Both the position numbers and the translations under genes were made by a program. A stretch of 64,000 nt of DNA from Rahnella victoriana (GTDB lineage Bacteria > Pseudomonadota > Gammaproteobacteria > Enterobacterales > Enterobacteriaceae): contig NZ_SJOJ01000001.1 in NCBI RefSeq assembly GCF_004330295.1, positions 62,001 through 126,000 of the forward strand, given 5' to 3'. Shown here one piece after another: positions 8,860 to 19,168 of the stretch (positions within the stretch are counted from its first letter, which is position 1; every line of letters begins with the position of its first letter). The notes below the pieces were generated by a model. That model saw only the letters and a program-made list of their open reading frames with translations. It was not told the origin of the DNA and did no database searches.

Positions 8860-9267
8860 ATGAGCATGTACGCAACGCTTGAAGAAGCTATTGATGCCGC
8901 CCGCGAAGAATTTCTCGAAGCCGCACAGGACAGAATTCACGGCGATGAAGAGCCGGTGCCGGATCAGTTCAATCTGCAAAAATACATCATGCAGGATGGC
9001 GATGTGATGTGGCAGGCGGAATTCCTCAGTGGTGAAGGGGATTCCATCGAGGCGCTGACCTTCCGCAGCGGTGCCGCGGCGCAGGCGATCTTTGACGAAG
9101 ATTATGACCAGATAGAACTGGAAGAGGAATGGCAGGAAGAAGCCACGCTGTTTGAATGGGATGAAGGTGAGTTTCAGCATGAGCCGCCGCTGGATACCGA
9201 GGAAGGCGAAGCGGCCGCAGAAGAATGGGACGACGAAGACGATTATCCGGGACGTGATATCGACTAA
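8860..9267 (+). CDS. msyB: Acidic protein MsyB
   Basis: A 135-aa very acidic cytosolic protein. E. coli MsyB (124 aa) was found as a multicopy suppressor of sec defects, and its molecular role is unclear. The match runs end to end: MSMYATLEEAIDAAREEFL at the start and EWDEGEFQHEPPLDTEEG near the end. It carries an additional C-terminal acidic tail (EEWDDEDDYPGRDID). The start at 8860 has AGGAG 6 bases upstream; an upstream in-frame ATG at 8713 is not supported. It is convergent with yceK, as in E. coli. Confidence 0.93.
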   Translation: MSMYATLEEAIDAAREEFLEAAQDRIHGDEEPVPDQFNLQKYIMQDGDVMWQAEFLSGEGDSIEALTFRSGAAAQAIFDEDYDQIELEEEWQEEATLFEWDEGEFQHEPPLDTEEGEAAAEEWDDEDDYPGRDID

Positions 9268-9273
9268 ACCGGT

Positions 9274-9519
9274 TTATTCGTAAGGCCCGTGGCGGGCGTC
9301 AACCGGCAGCATGAAGGTGTCGACAATCATCGACAGCGGGACATCGATGACAGTGACGTAACGCCACGGGCTGTCCCGTAAATCCCACTGTACGCCGGGA
9401 TAATACTGGTTGCCATGTCCCTGCCCCGGCACAGTACGGCTGATAATACTGCCGCATCCGGTCAGCGTTGCCACAGCAAATGCCACTATACATCCCCGAA
9501 AAATAACCCGTTTAATCAC
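9274..9519 (-). CDS. yceK: YceK/YidQ family lipoprotein
   Basis: An 81-aa predicted lipoprotein. The signal peptide ends in a lipobox L-T-G-C (Cys22), followed by GSIISR and the family core YYPGVQWDLRD...YVTVIDVPLSMIVDTFMLPVDARHGPYE. The function is unknown. In E. coli, yceK sits between opgH and msyB, exactly as here, and may share the opgGH transcript, although the 200-bp gap and the terminator at 9672-9707 argue for its own promoter. Confidence 0.9.
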   Translation of the reverse strand: MIKRVIFRGCIVAFAVATLTGCGSIISRTVPGQGHGNQYYPGVQWDLRDSPWRYVTVIDVPLSMIVDTFMLPVDARHGPYE

Positions 9520-9671
9520 TCATCCAACCTGTCGATTCAATTCAAAAGAAATGCTTTATGGAGCGCTGAATAGCGCGGCCAGCTTAGCACGCATACCGTC
9601 CCGCTTTTGTTAAGAGGAGGTAAATATTCTTGCGCCACCCGCTAAAGAGTAACCTGTCTTTCACCACAAAG

Positions 9672-9707
9672 AAAACGGGCAGCATGTTTGCACATGCTGC
9701 CCGTTTT
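9672..9707. terminator. Terminator after opgH
   Basis: AAAACGGGCAGCATG pairs with CATGCTGCCCGTTTTT around TTTGCA. The A-run on the left serves as a U-run for the leftward opgGH transcript, and the hairpin can work both ways. Confidence 0.9.
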
Positions 9708-9724
9708 TATTCACTCAATGTCAT

Positions 9725-12307
9725 TCAGGCCGGTTTCACTTCCAGCGTCTGAGTGACAGGGAATGCCTGCACATTGCGCGGCAGTTGCGCGTAGTGAGCA
9801 CTCCACGCCTGCTGATCAGGTTGCGTCCACACCGCCGAGTGTAAACGCGCCATCAGCACCGGATCGCTCAGCAGGATCAGACGATCTGCTTTGCCCAGAT
9901 CCTTAGGACCGGTTTTCAGCGCATGCTCCAGATGAGCACGACGGCCGTTTTCTACCGTTTCACGCAACAGGTGACGGGAGGTTGCCATCGCCGTCGCCAG
10001 TGCGTTGAAGCCCGGATCAAAGACCGCGTGCATAAAGCCATTTTGCAGCTTACGCGAACGGTTCAGCGTCAGGTATTCTTCGGTAGCCACCAGTTCACGC
10101 GGCGGATCGTACTCTTCCGGGATCAGGAACAGTTTGGCTTTCTTACTCTTGATCCCCAGTGTCGCACGGCTCGACAGAACAGAGACGATAGGTGACAGGA
10201 TCAGAGAGAAGACGATGGGTGCCAGCCACCACAGGAAACGCAAGTCCAGCCACGCCATACCGGCAGCCCAGACCGCACCCAGCAACAGCTGAGATCCGTG
10301 ACGCTTAAAGGCTTCGCCCCACGGGGTGTCGTCATCGTCACGCTGCGGTGAATTCCAGACCACTTCCCAGCCCAGGAACGCGCTGACCACGAACACGGTG
10401 TGGAACAACATACGCACCGGTGCCAGCAATACCGAGAACAGCATTTCCAGGAACATCGAAACCAGCAGGCGGAATGCGCCACCGAATTGTTTCGCGCCCT
10501 TCGCCCAGATCAGCACGATACTCAGCAGTTTTGGCAGGAACAGCAACACCATGGTGGTCGAGAACAAGGCGATTGCCAGCTCAGGACGCCATTGCGGCCA
10601 CACCGGGAACAACTGACGCGGTTGCAGGAAGTACTGCGGTTCCATCAGCGTATGCACCACCTGCAAGGCGGTAGACAGCGCCAGGAAGGTAAACCACAAC
10701 GGTGCCGACAGATAAGACATGACACCGGTCAGGAACACAGCACGGTGAACCGGGTGCATCCCTTTTACCAGGAACAGACGGAAGTTCATCAGGTTACCGT
10801 GACACCAGCGACGGTCGCGTTTCAGCTCGTCAAGCAGGTTCGGTGGCAACTCTTCGTAACTGCCAGGCAGATCATAAGCAATCCACACGCCCCAGCCTGC
10901 ACGGCGCATCAGCGCAGCTTCCACAAAGTCATGAGACATGATGGAACCGGCGAAGGAGCCTTCACCCGGCAATGGCGCCAGCGCACAGTGCTCGATGAAC
11001 GGCTTCACGCGGATAATCGCGTTGTGGCCCCAGTAGTGGGATTCACCCAATTGCCAGAAATGCAGACCGGCGGTAAACAGCGGGCCGTACACACGGGTCG
11101 CAAACTGCTGGCAACGCGCATACAGCGTATCCATGCCTGACGCTTTTGGCGCAGACTGGATAATACCGGCGTTCGGGTTGGCATCCATCAGGCGCGCAAG
11201 ACCGGTCAGACATTCACCGCTCATGACGCTGTCGGCATCGAGGATCACCATATAGGCATATTCCCCGCCCCAGCGACGGCACCAGTCATCAATGTTGCCA
11301 CTTTTACGTTTCACACGGCGACGGCGACGGCGATAGAAAATGCGACCATGACCTTCGACGTCACGACACACTTCCATCCAGGCTTTTTGTTCCGCGACGC
11401 AGATATCGGGATCGTAACTGTCACTCAGTACGTAGATATCAAACTGATCCAGATCGCCCGTGGCTTTCACTGATTCATACGTTGCACGAAGACCCGCGAA
11501 AACGCGCTCCACGTCTTCGTTACAAATCGGCATGATCAGCGCAGTACGGTTGTTCGGATTGAGCGGTTCATTGCCTTTGGTCGACGCGGTAATGCTGTAT
11601 TTGTCGCGGCCGATAAGCAATTGCAAAAAGCCCATCAGTGCGGTCCAGAAACCGGCCGATACCCAGCAGAACAGAATGGCGAACAGCACCAGGATCCCAG
11701 TCTGCAACACGTAAGGCAGCAGTTGCAGAACCGACTGTTGCCAGTCCTGATTCAGCATATCGCTCGGGTCGATCAGCGCCCAGCCCTGATAAGGCAGAAT
11801 GGTTTTCATGTACCAGGTGGCGATGGCCGTCTGAACCAGCATCAGCACCAGCAGGATGTAACGGCGCACGGAACCGGCATGACGCCAGCGTTTTTCCGAC
11901 TCTGGCATATGTGAAGTGGTGTGGCGGGAAGCCGCACTGCGCCCCATCAGGTTATCCCAGAAACGGCCCACCGGGTTGGTGCGCCAGACATCAGGGAACA
12001 TGCTGGAACGTTTCACCGGCGGCATCGCACTGGCGATGGTACGCCCTTCATTATCGACTTCATCCAGCGTGCCCTTTTCCAGGGCATCCGGCCAGCTTGC
12101 GCCAACACGGGCTTTCACTGACACCAGAGGGGCATCAGGGTCGGCCGCGTTAACAGAGGCAGTCACATCACCGCCTAAGCGGTGATGTACGGTAGCAAAA
12201 GCCTGCTCTTCCGCAGCGGGAAGCTGCTGAGTGAGCGCCGCTTTCTGTTCATCAGTAAGCGGCAAAGCTTCTACATAATCATGAGTAGAGTGCGTTGACT
12301 TATTCAT
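9725..12307 (-). CDS. opgH: Glucans biosynthesis glucosyltransferase OpgH
   Basis: An 860-aa inner-membrane GT2 enzyme (E. coli 847 aa) that polymerises and translocates the beta-1,2-linked backbone of osmoregulated periplasmic glucans from UDP-glucose. TM segments flank a large cytoplasmic GT2 domain (about 245-520) with [10 protein letters not shown] and the C-terminal RRWCHGNL motif; several further TM helices follow. The cytoplasmic N-terminal region, which in E. coli links to FtsZ and cell-size control, is present but divergent and slightly longer. The start at 12307 overlaps the opgG stop by 8 bp, implying translational coupling. Confidence 0.97.
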   Translation of the reverse strand: MNKSTHSTHDYVEALPLTDEQKAALTQQLPAAEEQAFATVHHRLGGDVTASVNAADPDAPLVSVKARVGASWPDALEKGTLDEVDNEGRTIASAMPPVKRSSMFPDVWRTNPVGRFWDNLMGRSAASRHTTSHMPESEKRWRHAGSVRRYILLVLMLVQTAIATWYMKTILPYQGWALIDPSDMLNQDWQQSVLQLLPYVLQTGILVLFAILFCWVSAGFWTALMGFLQLLIGRDKYSITASTKGNEPLNPNNRTALIMPICNEDVERVFAGLRATYESVKATGDLDQFDIYVLSDSYDPDICVAEQKAWMEVCRDVEGHGRIFYRRRRRRVKRKSGNIDDWCRRWGGEYAYMVILDADSVMSGECLTGLARLMDANPNAGIIQSAPKASGMDTLYARCQQFATRVYGPLFTAGLHFWQLGESHYWGHNAIIRVKPFIEHCALAPLPGEGSFAGSIMSHDFVEAALMRRAGWGVWIAYDLPGSYEELPPNLLDELKRDRRWCHGNLMNFRLFLVKGMHPVHRAVFLTGVMSYLSAPLWFTFLALSTALQVVHTLMEPQYFLQPRQLFPVWPQWRPELAIALFSTTMVLLFLPKLLSIVLIWAKGAKQFGGAFRLLVSMFLEMLFSVLLAPVRMLFHTVFVVSAFLGWEVVWNSPQRDDDDTPWGEAFKRHGSQLLLGAVWAAGMAWLDLRFLWWLAPIVFSLILSPIVSVLSSRATLGIKSKKAKLFLIPEEYDPPRELVATEEYLTLNRSRKLQNGFMHAVFDPGFNALATAMATSRHLLRETVENGRRAHLEHALKTGPKDLGKADRLILLSDPVLMARLHSAVWTQPDQQAWSAHYAQLPRNVQAFPVTQTLEVKPA

Positions 12308-13835
12308 TTGCAGGCAGCTGATAGCTCCAGGTTTCACTCAGAGTTTTGTCGCCATTGGCCAGAGAAGCGCGCATTTCAATCGCTTTCTTCGGATCTTTCA
12401 CTTTCAGGCGCAGCGTCAGACGCCAGCCCTTGGTTACCGGATTATAGCGGACGGAGTTTTCAACCAGATCGCCGTTGTCACCTACGCTGACCTGAGACGC
12501 CACCGGAGTGTCGCTCTTCAGGGCTTTTAGATTTGGACCGACAAAATCGACCAGGAAAGCCACGCTGCCGTCAGGCTCACGGATCAGGTTCGACTGTTTC
12601 ACATCGCCGGTAGAACGCATGGTACGTTCAACCCACGCCAGATCCGGAGAGTGCAATTTCTCTTCTTCACGGGTGAAGTGTAAACGATAGTTCAGACTCA
12701 GCGGTTTGCCTGCATCAGGCAGTTGATCCGGTGTCCAGAAGGCCACGATGTTATCGTTGGTTTCGTCGGCAGTAGGAATTTCCACCAGCTCGACTTTACC
12801 TTTGCCCCAGTCGCCCTGCGTCTCAACCCAGCCGCTTGGGCGCAGGTCGTAACGGTCATCCAGATCTTCAAAGTTAGAGAAGCTACGGCCACGTTGCAGC
12901 AGACCGAAGCCTTTCGGGTTCTCCATGGAGAACTGGCTGACAGCAAGGTGTTTTGGATTATTCAGCGGACGCCAGATCCATTCACCGTTACCGGCGTGGA
13001 TAGACAGACCGTTGGAATCATGCAGCGCCGGGCGGTAGTTCAGCACAGGCGAAGGCTGGTTTGCGCCAAACAGGAACATACTGGTCAACGGTGCCACACC
13101 CAGTTTGCCCACTTTGTCACGCAGATAAACCTGAGACTGCACGTCAACCGTGGCTTCTTTACCCGGATACACATCCAGACGGTAAGCGCCGGTCGCACGC
13201 GGTGAGTCCAGCAATGCATAAATGACTAAATGTTTTTCATCCGGGTTTGGACGTTCGATCCAGAATTCACGAAAACGCGGGAACTCTTCGCCGGAAGCCA
13301 GCGCGGTGTCGATCGCCAGACCACGGGCAGACAAGCCATAAACCTGGCCTTTACCGATGACGCGGAAGTAGCTGGCACCCAGCACACTCATAATTTCGTC
13401 ATCTTTGTCGGCTTTATTAATCGGATAAAGCACTTTGAAACCGGCAAAGCCAAGGTTTTTCACTGAGTCAGCGTCATGCTTAACGTTGCCAAAGTTGAAA
13501 TAATCCGGGCTGTATTTGATTTCTTTGACAGAGTTAGCCGTCACTTCGTTGATTTTCACCGGCGTGTCGAAGTACATGCCCTGATGGTAGAACTCAAGCT
13601 TGAAAGGCGTATTCAGGTTTTTCCAGTACGCTTTGTCATGATTGAATTGAATCTGTTGGTAGTCTGCGAATTTGAGATCGCGGAACTGAGACGGAAGATT
13701 GCTTTTCGGCGCTTCGTAACCTTTATCGGCTAATGCCTTCGCTTGTTTGGCAACATCATCTATAGAAAAAGCCCAGGCAGATGAGGTGAACATGGTCATC
13801 AACACTGCGGCACTTAGCAAACGGACTTTGATCAT
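12300..13835 (-). CDS. opgG: Glucans biosynthesis protein OpgG
   Basis: A 511-aa periplasmic protein, the same length as E. coli OpgG, required for OPG backbone formation or branching. It begins with a signal peptide ([22 protein letters not shown], cleavage about residue 22) followed by [10 protein letters not shown]. Highly conserved blocks include [20 protein letters not shown] and [11 protein letters not shown]. The ATG at 13835 has AGGG six bases upstream and gives exactly the E. coli N-terminus; an in-frame start at 13901 would add 22 non-conserved residues. It is the first gene of opgGH, divergent from opgC. Confidence 0.97.
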   Translation of the reverse strand: MIKVRLLSAAVLMTMFTSSAWAFSIDDVAKQAKALADKGYEAPKSNLPSQFRDLKFADYQQIQFNHDKAYWKNLNTPFKLEFYHQGMYFDTPVKINEVTANSVKEIKYSPDYFNFGNVKHDADSVKNLGFAGFKVLYPINKADKDDEIMSVLGASYFRVIGKGQVYGLSARGLAIDTALASGEEFPRFREFWIERPNPDEKHLVIYALLDSPRATGAYRLDVYPGKEATVDVQSQVYLRDKVGKLGVAPLTSMFLFGANQPSPVLNYRPALHDSNGLSIHAGNGEWIWRPLNNPKHLAVSQFSMENPKGFGLLQRGRSFSNFEDLDDRYDLRPSGWVETQGDWGKGKVELVEIPTADETNDNIVAFWTPDQLPDAGKPLSLNYRLHFTREEEKLHSPDLAWVERTMRSTGDVKQSNLIREPDGSVAFLVDFVGPNLKALKSDTPVASQVSVGDNGDLVENSVRYNPVTKGWRLTLRLKVKDPKKAIEMRASLANGDKTLSETWSYQLPANE

Positions 13836-14167
13836 ACGTGACCCTATGGAAAAATTTTTATCCGACACCTTGTCTCCTTTACGTGCGCTTAACTCATTCA
13901 CTGTAACTATTTTAAGGGAAGTGTCAGGTTTCCGACAACTTGAGCAGTCGATGGTTCAGCCATTGATGAACCGTTTAAGCGCAACAGGGTACAAGGATAT
14001 CAATTCGTTGAAACTCCGGCTATGGAAACTTGTCCTATAACAAGGCATGTTTTAAGGTTAGAAACTAAACTAATGTCAACGATGGTCATTTTTGCTTACG
14101 TCGCAAATTACCCCTAAAGACAAATTACGCTCTAAAATTAGGATGAGCTACATACAACGGATACGTA
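13836..14167. other. opgG/opgC divergent promoter region
   Basis: A 332-bp gap between the divergently transcribed opgGH operon and opgC. It must carry both promoters (osmotically controlled in E. coli), but no site stands out clearly by eye. No ORF is supported. Confidence 0.5.
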
Positions 14168-15352
14168 ATGAAACCACAGAAACCACAACGTGAGTTTTTC
14201 TTAGACTCCATCCGCGCATATTTGATGCTGCTGGGTATTCCTTTCCATATATCATTGATTTACTCCAGCCATATCTGGGCAGTAAACAGTGCAATACCTT
14301 CGCACGGCCTGACGATATTCAATGACGTGATCCACGCCTTCCGGATGCAGGTGTTTTTTGTTATTTCCGGTTACTTCTCTTATATGCTGTATGAGCGCTA
14401 CAACCCGCAGCAGTGGCTGAAGGTGCGTCTGGAGCGGGTCGCCATCCCGCTGGCGGCGGCCTTCCCGCTCATCACGCTTCCGCAACTCTATTTCCTGATG
14501 AAGTACACCAGCAAATTCTCAGACTGGGATGCGATGGATTTCTATCAGAAAATTAATGTCACCGTCTGGGAACTGGTCTCCCATTTATGGTTCCTTTTAA
14601 CATTAGTTATTCTGACCAGTATTTGTTTTTACCTGTTCAAATTTATTAAAGAAATTAAGAGCAGTCGCATTGAATTAATAAAACGACATACCAACAGTTT
14701 AGGAAAACTCTCAATTCTGTTTTTATTTATCGGTTTAATTTACGCGACGTTCAACCGGGGCTTGTATCTTTTTGCGCCAGGTTTGCTTTCGAACGGTGCG
14801 TTTAATTTCATCGTGATGCAGACATTGTTTTATCTGCCATTTTTCGTCATCGGCGCGTTTGCTTATAAATTCTCCTGGTTGAAAGAACTGTTTCTGAAAC
14901 CGTCGGCGACAGCGGGCGTGGCGAGCATCTTCCTGTTCGCGGCTTACATGTTCAATCAACATGTGAATACCCCGCAACTGTATTCGATGGAAATCGACGC
15001 CATCATCACCACCCTGCTGGGGATCCTGATGGTGAATGTCGTGTTCTCCTTCAGCCATTACCTGCTGAATTTCCAGGCGCCGTGGATCACCTATCTGGTG
15101 AATTCGTCGCTGTTTATCTATCTGATCCACCACCCTTTAACGCTGATTTATGGCGCGTTCATTACGCCAAAAATTCACAGCGACTGGCTGGGATTCTGGC
15201 TGGGGCTGGTGTTTGTCTTCGGGATTGCCTTCCTGCTTTACGAAGTCCACAAGCGCATCCCGATCCTGCGCTTCCTGTTCTCAGGCAAGCCACAGCATCC
15301 GGCGAAAAAATCGCCTTCAGATGCCAATCCGCCACAAAATCAGACATCCTGA
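14168..15352 (+). CDS. opgC: Glucans biosynthesis succinyltransferase OpgC
   Basis: A 394-aa polytopic membrane acyltransferase (acyltransferase-3 family; E. coli 385 aa) that succinylates periplasmic glucans. It starts KPQREFFLDSIRAYLMLLGIPFH, with the family arginine/histidine pattern, and shows about ten hydrophobic segments. The last 25 residues are polar and unlike the E. coli tail. The ribosome site is weak (GGATACGTA before the ATG). It is divergent from opgGH, as in E. coli, and has its own terminator. Confidence 0.95.
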   Translation: MKPQKPQREFFLDSIRAYLMLLGIPFHISLIYSSHIWAVNSAIPSHGLTIFNDVIHAFRMQVFFVISGYFSYMLYERYNPQQWLKVRLERVAIPLAAAFPLITLPQLYFLMKYTSKFSDWDAMDFYQKINVTVWELVSHLWFLLTLVILTSICFYLFKFIKEIKSSRIELIKRHTNSLGKLSILFLFIGLIYATFNRGLYLFAPGLLSNGAFNFIVMQTLFYLPFFVIGAFAYKFSWLKELFLKPSATAGVASIFLFAAYMFNQHVNTPQLYSMEIDAIITTLLGILMVNVVFSFSHYLLNFQAPWITYLVNSSLFIYLIHHPLTLIYGAFITPKIHSDWLGFWLGLVFVFGIAFLLYEVHKRIPILRFLFSGKPQHPAKKSPSDANPPQNQTS

Positions 15353-15370
15353 ACCTGATTAAGCACGCAT

Positions 15371-15407
15371 AAAAAAGGCGACCCGGCATCAACAGGGTCG
15401 CCTTTTT
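15371..15407. terminator. Bidirectional terminator opgC / efflux operon
   Basis: AAAAAAGGCGACCC pairs with GGGTCGCCTTTTT around a 10-nt loop. It is placed between the opgC stop and the stop of the leftward membrane-fusion gene, so it can serve both. Confidence 0.9.
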
Positions 15408-15424
15408 GTTGCAAAATGCGTCGG

Positions 15425-16459
15425 TCAGCGTGTCGTTGTGTGGATCGTGGGGATCACTGACATGCCTACTTTCAGACGTTTCGCCTCAGGCTGTTCGCCG
15501 TCGAGCACGATTTTAACCGCCAGACGCTGCACCACTTTGGTGTAATTCCCGGTGGCATTGTCAGGAGAGATCGGCGAAAACGTCACGCCGGTCGCCGGAG
15601 AAATGCTGTCCACCTTGCCTTTCAGTACCACTCCCGGCAAGGCATCGACTTTGATATCCACCGGCTGCTGCGGCTGCACATCGCCCAGCTGGGTTTCCAG
15701 ATAATTCGCCAGGATGTAAGCACTTTTCAACGGCACCACTGCCAGAACGCGCGTGCCGGCGGCCACATATCCGCCAATACGCAGCGAACGCTGGCCGACG
15801 ACGCCATCCACCGGCGCCGTGATTTCAGTGTAGGAAAGATTCAGTCTGGCCTGTGCCAGCGCCGTTGTGGCGGAATCGATAGCCGCTTTCGCTTGCGCCT
15901 GTTCAGCCTTCAGCACGTCCACCTGTTTTTCTGCTCCCAGCGCCGCAGCGATGTCGCTTTGCTGTGATGCCAGCTTCGAACGCAAATTGGCATCAGACTC
16001 ATCACGCGCATCTGCCGTGCCCGAGCCGTTTTGCAGCAGACGTTTGTAACGGTCGGCGCTCTGACGCGCGTAAGCAATGCTGGCCGCATCCGCGCTGACC
16101 AAAGCCTGCGCCTGCAAAATCGTTTGCTGTTGTTTCGCCAGCTGCGCGGTCAGGCTGAGCATCTGCGCATTCGCCGTTTCAAGACTGGCTTGCGCCGTCA
16201 GCACCGCATTGCGGTAATCACGGTCGTCAATGCGTGCCAGCACCTCCCCCGCTTTTACCGTCTGGTTATCCTGCACATAAACATCGGCAAGGGTGCCGGA
16301 AATGCGTGGCGCGACAAGCGTGGAATCCGCCGAAACAAAGGCATCGTCGGTCACCGGTCTGCTATCCCCGCTGAGTATCCAAAAGGCCATCACAACCAGA
16401 AAAATCACCACCACGATGGCGAACAGCCAGCTCAGGCGGACAGGTGAGGTTTTTATCAT
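15425..16459 (-). CDS. HlyD/EmrA-type membrane fusion protein
   Basis: A 344-aa periplasmic adaptor subunit of a tripartite drug exporter. An N-terminal TM anchor (about 9-31) is followed by the lipoyl half GTLADVYVQDNQTVKAGEVLARID, a long alpha-hairpin (about 85-200, Ala/Gln/Leu-rich), the second lipoyl half LSYTEITAPVDGVVGQR and a beta-barrel domain. The ATG at 16459 is preferred to an in-frame start at 16498 because it places the anchor at the N-terminus. It lies 58 bp downstream of the DHA2 transporter gene and forms an operon with it. Confidence 0.88.
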   Translation of the reverse strand: MIKTSPVRLSWLFAIVVVIFLVVMAFWILSGDSRPVTDDAFVSADSTLVAPRISGTLADVYVQDNQTVKAGEVLARIDDRDYRNAVLTAQASLETANAQMLSLTAQLAKQQQTILQAQALVSADAASIAYARQSADRYKRLLQNGSGTADARDESDANLRSKLASQQSDIAAALGAEKQVDVLKAEQAQAKAAIDSATTALAQARLNLSYTEITAPVDGVVGQRSLRIGGYVAAGTRVLAVVPLKSAYILANYLETQLGDVQPQQPVDIKVDALPGVVLKGKVDSISPATGVTFSPISPDNATGNYTKVVQRLAVKIVLDGEQPEAKRLKVGMSVIPTIHTTTR

Positions 16460-16517
16460 GATTCTTTTCTCTCGTGCTTTTTTATTAGTGGAATACATTT
16501 TTCAGGCGATGCGTCAC

Positions 16518-18119
16518 TCACGGGCGTTGCACCAGAGACTGAGGCGGATAGGTGCGTTTGGGCAAAACAGCGGCCAGCAGGATCAGGAACAACGCCAGCC
16601 CGATGATGACCCTGTAGGTATCCGCCAGCCCCAGCACCAGCGCCTGCTGTTTCACGCCCTGAGAAAACCGGGACAGGATTTCGGTCGAAATGGCCGCGCC
16701 GCTGCCGTTGAGAGGCGCGAGGAAACTGCTGTCGCCGGCATAAGGCTGGGAGAGCAGATAGCTCACGCTGCCCGCATGATTGAGCAAAATATTGGAATGG
16801 AACTGCTCCCGATGGCTGACAAACACCGCCAGCAACGACGCGCCCATCACGCTGCCCAGCCCGCGGGTGGTATTGAACATTGCTGAAGCAAAAGGTCCTT
16901 CCTGCGGCTGCACCACGCTGGTCGCACTCATCAGGATGGGGAGCACCGCCATCGGCTGGCCGAAAGCCTGCATTATCTGGATCACATAGAAGTTATCGCG
17001 CGCCCAGACGCCGGTCAGATGCGTCCCCCAGTAGCAGGAAAGCCCCACCAGACCCAGCCCGCAGGCCAGCACCCAACGGCTGTCAACCCGGCGCAGGGTC
17101 AGTACAAAAGCAACTAACGGCGCCAGCAATAATTGCGGTAAGCCAATGGTCAGCGCCAGCGGCCCGACCTGCACGGCGCGGAATCCGCCCACCTGCTCCA
17201 TATAGCTTGAAGGTAACGCTGAGCCGGATAAAAACAGGAACATCAGCGCAAACAGCGTAATTAAGCCATGCGCCAGATTATGACGACTGAGCATTTGCAG
17301 TTTGAAAAGAGGCAACGGGTGATGCCATTCATTAACCAGAAAAATTGTCAGTAACCCGAGGGCGGCAAAAAACATCATCGTGATCAGGGGCGAATGAAAC
17401 CAGTCCAGACGTTCACCCTGTTGCAGGGCCAGCACCAGCAGGGAAATGCCGCCCGGCCCGGCGACCATACCCACCACATCCATCTGTTTAAAACGTTCAA
17501 AACGCAACGGGTCCTGCGGCAGACCATATGTGATCATGGCAGTTGCCAGCAGGCACGGCGGGATCACCTGCCAGAACACCCACTCCCAGCCGACGTAATC
17601 GGTCCACATCGCCGCCAGCGAGGTCGCCATATTAGGCCCGAACGTGGCGGTCAGGGCATACGCACTCAGTCCGTATAATTTGTATTGCGGCGGCATAAAA
17701 CGCAGGGCAGCGGTCATCAGCAAAGGCGGCAGTGCACCGCCGAAAATACCCTGTACCGCGCGCAGGGCGATGAACAGCGGCAGATTCGGGGCATAGGGCA
17801 ACACCGCCGCCAGCAGGACAAATCCCAGCGTGATAAAAATGGTGAAACGGCGCAGTGAAAATGTCATGGCGAACCAGGGTGCCAGCATCATTGCCGACAC
17901 TTCTGCTGCCTGATACACACCAATCAGCCAGGATCCCTGATCGGTACTGATACTCAGCGCGCCACGCACATCCGCCAGAGCGATGTCGGTGACGCGGTCA
18001 TTTAGGCCTGAACACAACGAGGCGAACAACACGCCCAACAGCCCGATCACCAGCCTGAGGTTAAAAGGCGGTGGCACAGGCATCGCAGCGGCAGGCGCCG
18101 TCGTGATTGACTGATTCAT
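16518..18119 (-). CDS. DHA2 family (EmrB-like) MFS drug transporter
   Basis: A 533-aa transporter with about 14 hydrophobic segments, the size and topology of EmrB/FarB. Features: an N-terminal motif in TM1 (LCSGLNDRVTDIALADVRGALSIS), LIGVYQAAEVSAMMLAP, and the motif C region GIFGGALPPLLMTAALRFMP. GGTGGAG precedes the ATG at 18119. It pairs with the adjacent membrane fusion protein; an outer-membrane TolC would come from elsewhere. The divergent IclR gene and the dyads between them suggest local control. The substrate is unknown. Confidence 0.88.
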   Translation of the reverse strand: MNQSITTAPAAAMPVPPPFNLRLVIGLLGVLFASLCSGLNDRVTDIALADVRGALSISTDQGSWLIGVYQAAEVSAMMLAPWFAMTFSLRRFTIFITLGFVLLAAVLPYAPNLPLFIALRAVQGIFGGALPPLLMTAALRFMPPQYKLYGLSAYALTATFGPNMATSLAAMWTDYVGWEWVFWQVIPPCLLATAMITYGLPQDPLRFERFKQMDVVGMVAGPGGISLLVLALQQGERLDWFHSPLITMMFFAALGLLTIFLVNEWHHPLPLFKLQMLSRHNLAHGLITLFALMFLFLSGSALPSSYMEQVGGFRAVQVGPLALTIGLPQLLLAPLVAFVLTLRRVDSRWVLACGLGLVGLSCYWGTHLTGVWARDNFYVIQIMQAFGQPMAVLPILMSATSVVQPQEGPFASAMFNTTRGLGSVMGASLLAVFVSHREQFHSNILLNHAGSVSYLLSQPYAGDSSFLAPLNGSGAAISTEILSRFSQGVKQQALVLGLADTYRVIIGLALFLILLAAVLPKRTYPPQSLVQRP

Positions 18120-18222
18120 AGTTAACTCCACCGCTTATGGATGCGGCGATAGTGAGAAGGCAGGTTTGGTGTCATGGGATAGCAAAGACGATCGACATCA
18201 CGTAAATTTCGATGCACTGCAC

Positions 18223-18276
18223 CACATTGCGATACATGGCAAAATACTATAATACGGTGCACTGTATTGCAATGTG
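18223..18276. promoter_or_regulatory. Inverted operator pair between efflux operon and IclR gene
   Basis: CACATTGCGATACA (18223-18236) and TGTATTGCAATGTG (18263-18276) are inverted copies matching at 13 of 14 positions. The second overlaps a 16-bp near-palindrome ATACGGTGCACTGTAT (18252-18267, one mismatched pair). TATAAT at 18248-18253 may be a rightward -10, and the complementary strand reads TATAGT at about the same place. The layout fits IclR-family control of both divergent transcripts; this is inference. Confidence 0.55.
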
Positions 18277-18364
18277 ATTAAAAATTGTTTTTCCCCGGTT
18301 GAGCCATTACATTGACCCTTCAGGGTCTTGGTATGGATCACGCGACGCGAATAAAGGAGAAATG

Positions 18365-19144
18365 ATGGCTCAGGACATTCCGGCAGACGAAGAACGCAGC
18401 GGTGGGATCCAGGTGATCTCGCGGGCAGCGACCATTCTCAATGCACTTGGGAAACACCCGCAAGGCATGAGCCTCGGGGCGATTGCCAATGACGTGGATT
18501 TGCCGCGGTCAACCGTGCAGCGGATCGTGGCGGCGCTGGCTGAAGAAGGTCTGGTGCGCTCCGAAGGCAGCGGCGGTGTACGACTTGGCCCGACGCTGCT
18601 GAAACTGGTGTCTACCGTGCATACCGATGTGATCGCCATCGCCTCGCCTTTCCTGCGTCAACTTTGCGATATCACCTGCGAAACGGTGTCCCTCGGGCGC
18701 GCGAGCGGACGGCAGATTGCCAATATCCACAGCATTGTGGCAGAAAGAGAACTGCGCGTGGTGCCCCGCGTCGGCCTGAATCTGCCGATTTACAGTACAT
18801 CCGGCGGCCGCGCATTGCTGTCACTGAAAACAGATGAAGAGATCCGCATTATTGTCGGTGATGTGCTGGAACCCGCCACGGAGAATACCGTCCGCACCCT
18901 TGATTCCCTGCTGGAAAAAGTGGCGATGGTGCGGGCAAGCGGTATCGCGCTGGAAGAAGGCGAAACCGTCAGTGGCGTCACCACGCTGGCGGTGGCGATA
19001 GATACCATTCTGGGACGTTATTCTGTGTCGGTGCTGTTCCCTACCGCCCGCCGCGCCGCGCAGGAAGCGCAAATCCGCGAAGCGTTACTGGAATGCAAAA
19101 CTGCCCTGATTGGCGAAATCGGCAAGTTGGGTGAAAACAAATAA
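18365..19144 (+). CDS. IclR family transcriptional regulator
   Basis: A 259-aa regulator. The N-terminal winged HTH (about 20-75) includes GMSLGAIANDVDLPRSTVQRIVAALAEEGLV; the C-terminal effector domain (about 85-255) carries the family pattern LNLPIYSTSGGRALLS and SVLFP. AAGGAG lies 5 bases before ATG 18365; the ATG at 18362 is an alternative only one codon earlier. It probably controls the divergent efflux pair and perhaps itself, via the dyads at 18223-18276. The effector is unknown. Confidence 0.87.
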   Translation: MAQDIPADEERSGGIQVISRAATILNALGKHPQGMSLGAIANDVDLPRSTVQRIVAALAEEGLVRSEGSGGVRLGPTLLKLVSTVHTDVIAIASPFLRQLCDITCETVSLGRASGRQIANIHSIVAERELRVVPRVGLNLPIYSTSGGRALLSLKTDEEIRIIVGDVLEPATENTVRTLDSLLEKVAMVRASGIALEEGETVSGVTTLAVAIDTILGRYSVSVLFPTARRAAQEAQIREALLECKTALIGEIGKLGENK

Positions 19145-19168
19145 TGGGCCGTAAATAAAGGAGTTGCC

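Noticed and set aside
9631-9720. Short TTG-initiated frame behind GAGGAGG downstream of yceK's promoter region
   Set aside because: It reads through the opgH terminator and into the opgH 3' end in antisense; an accidental ribosome-like site.
10400-11140. A 246-codon antisense frame across opgH
   Set aside because: Gln/Arg/His-rich low-complexity translation typical of reverse frames; opgH is certain.
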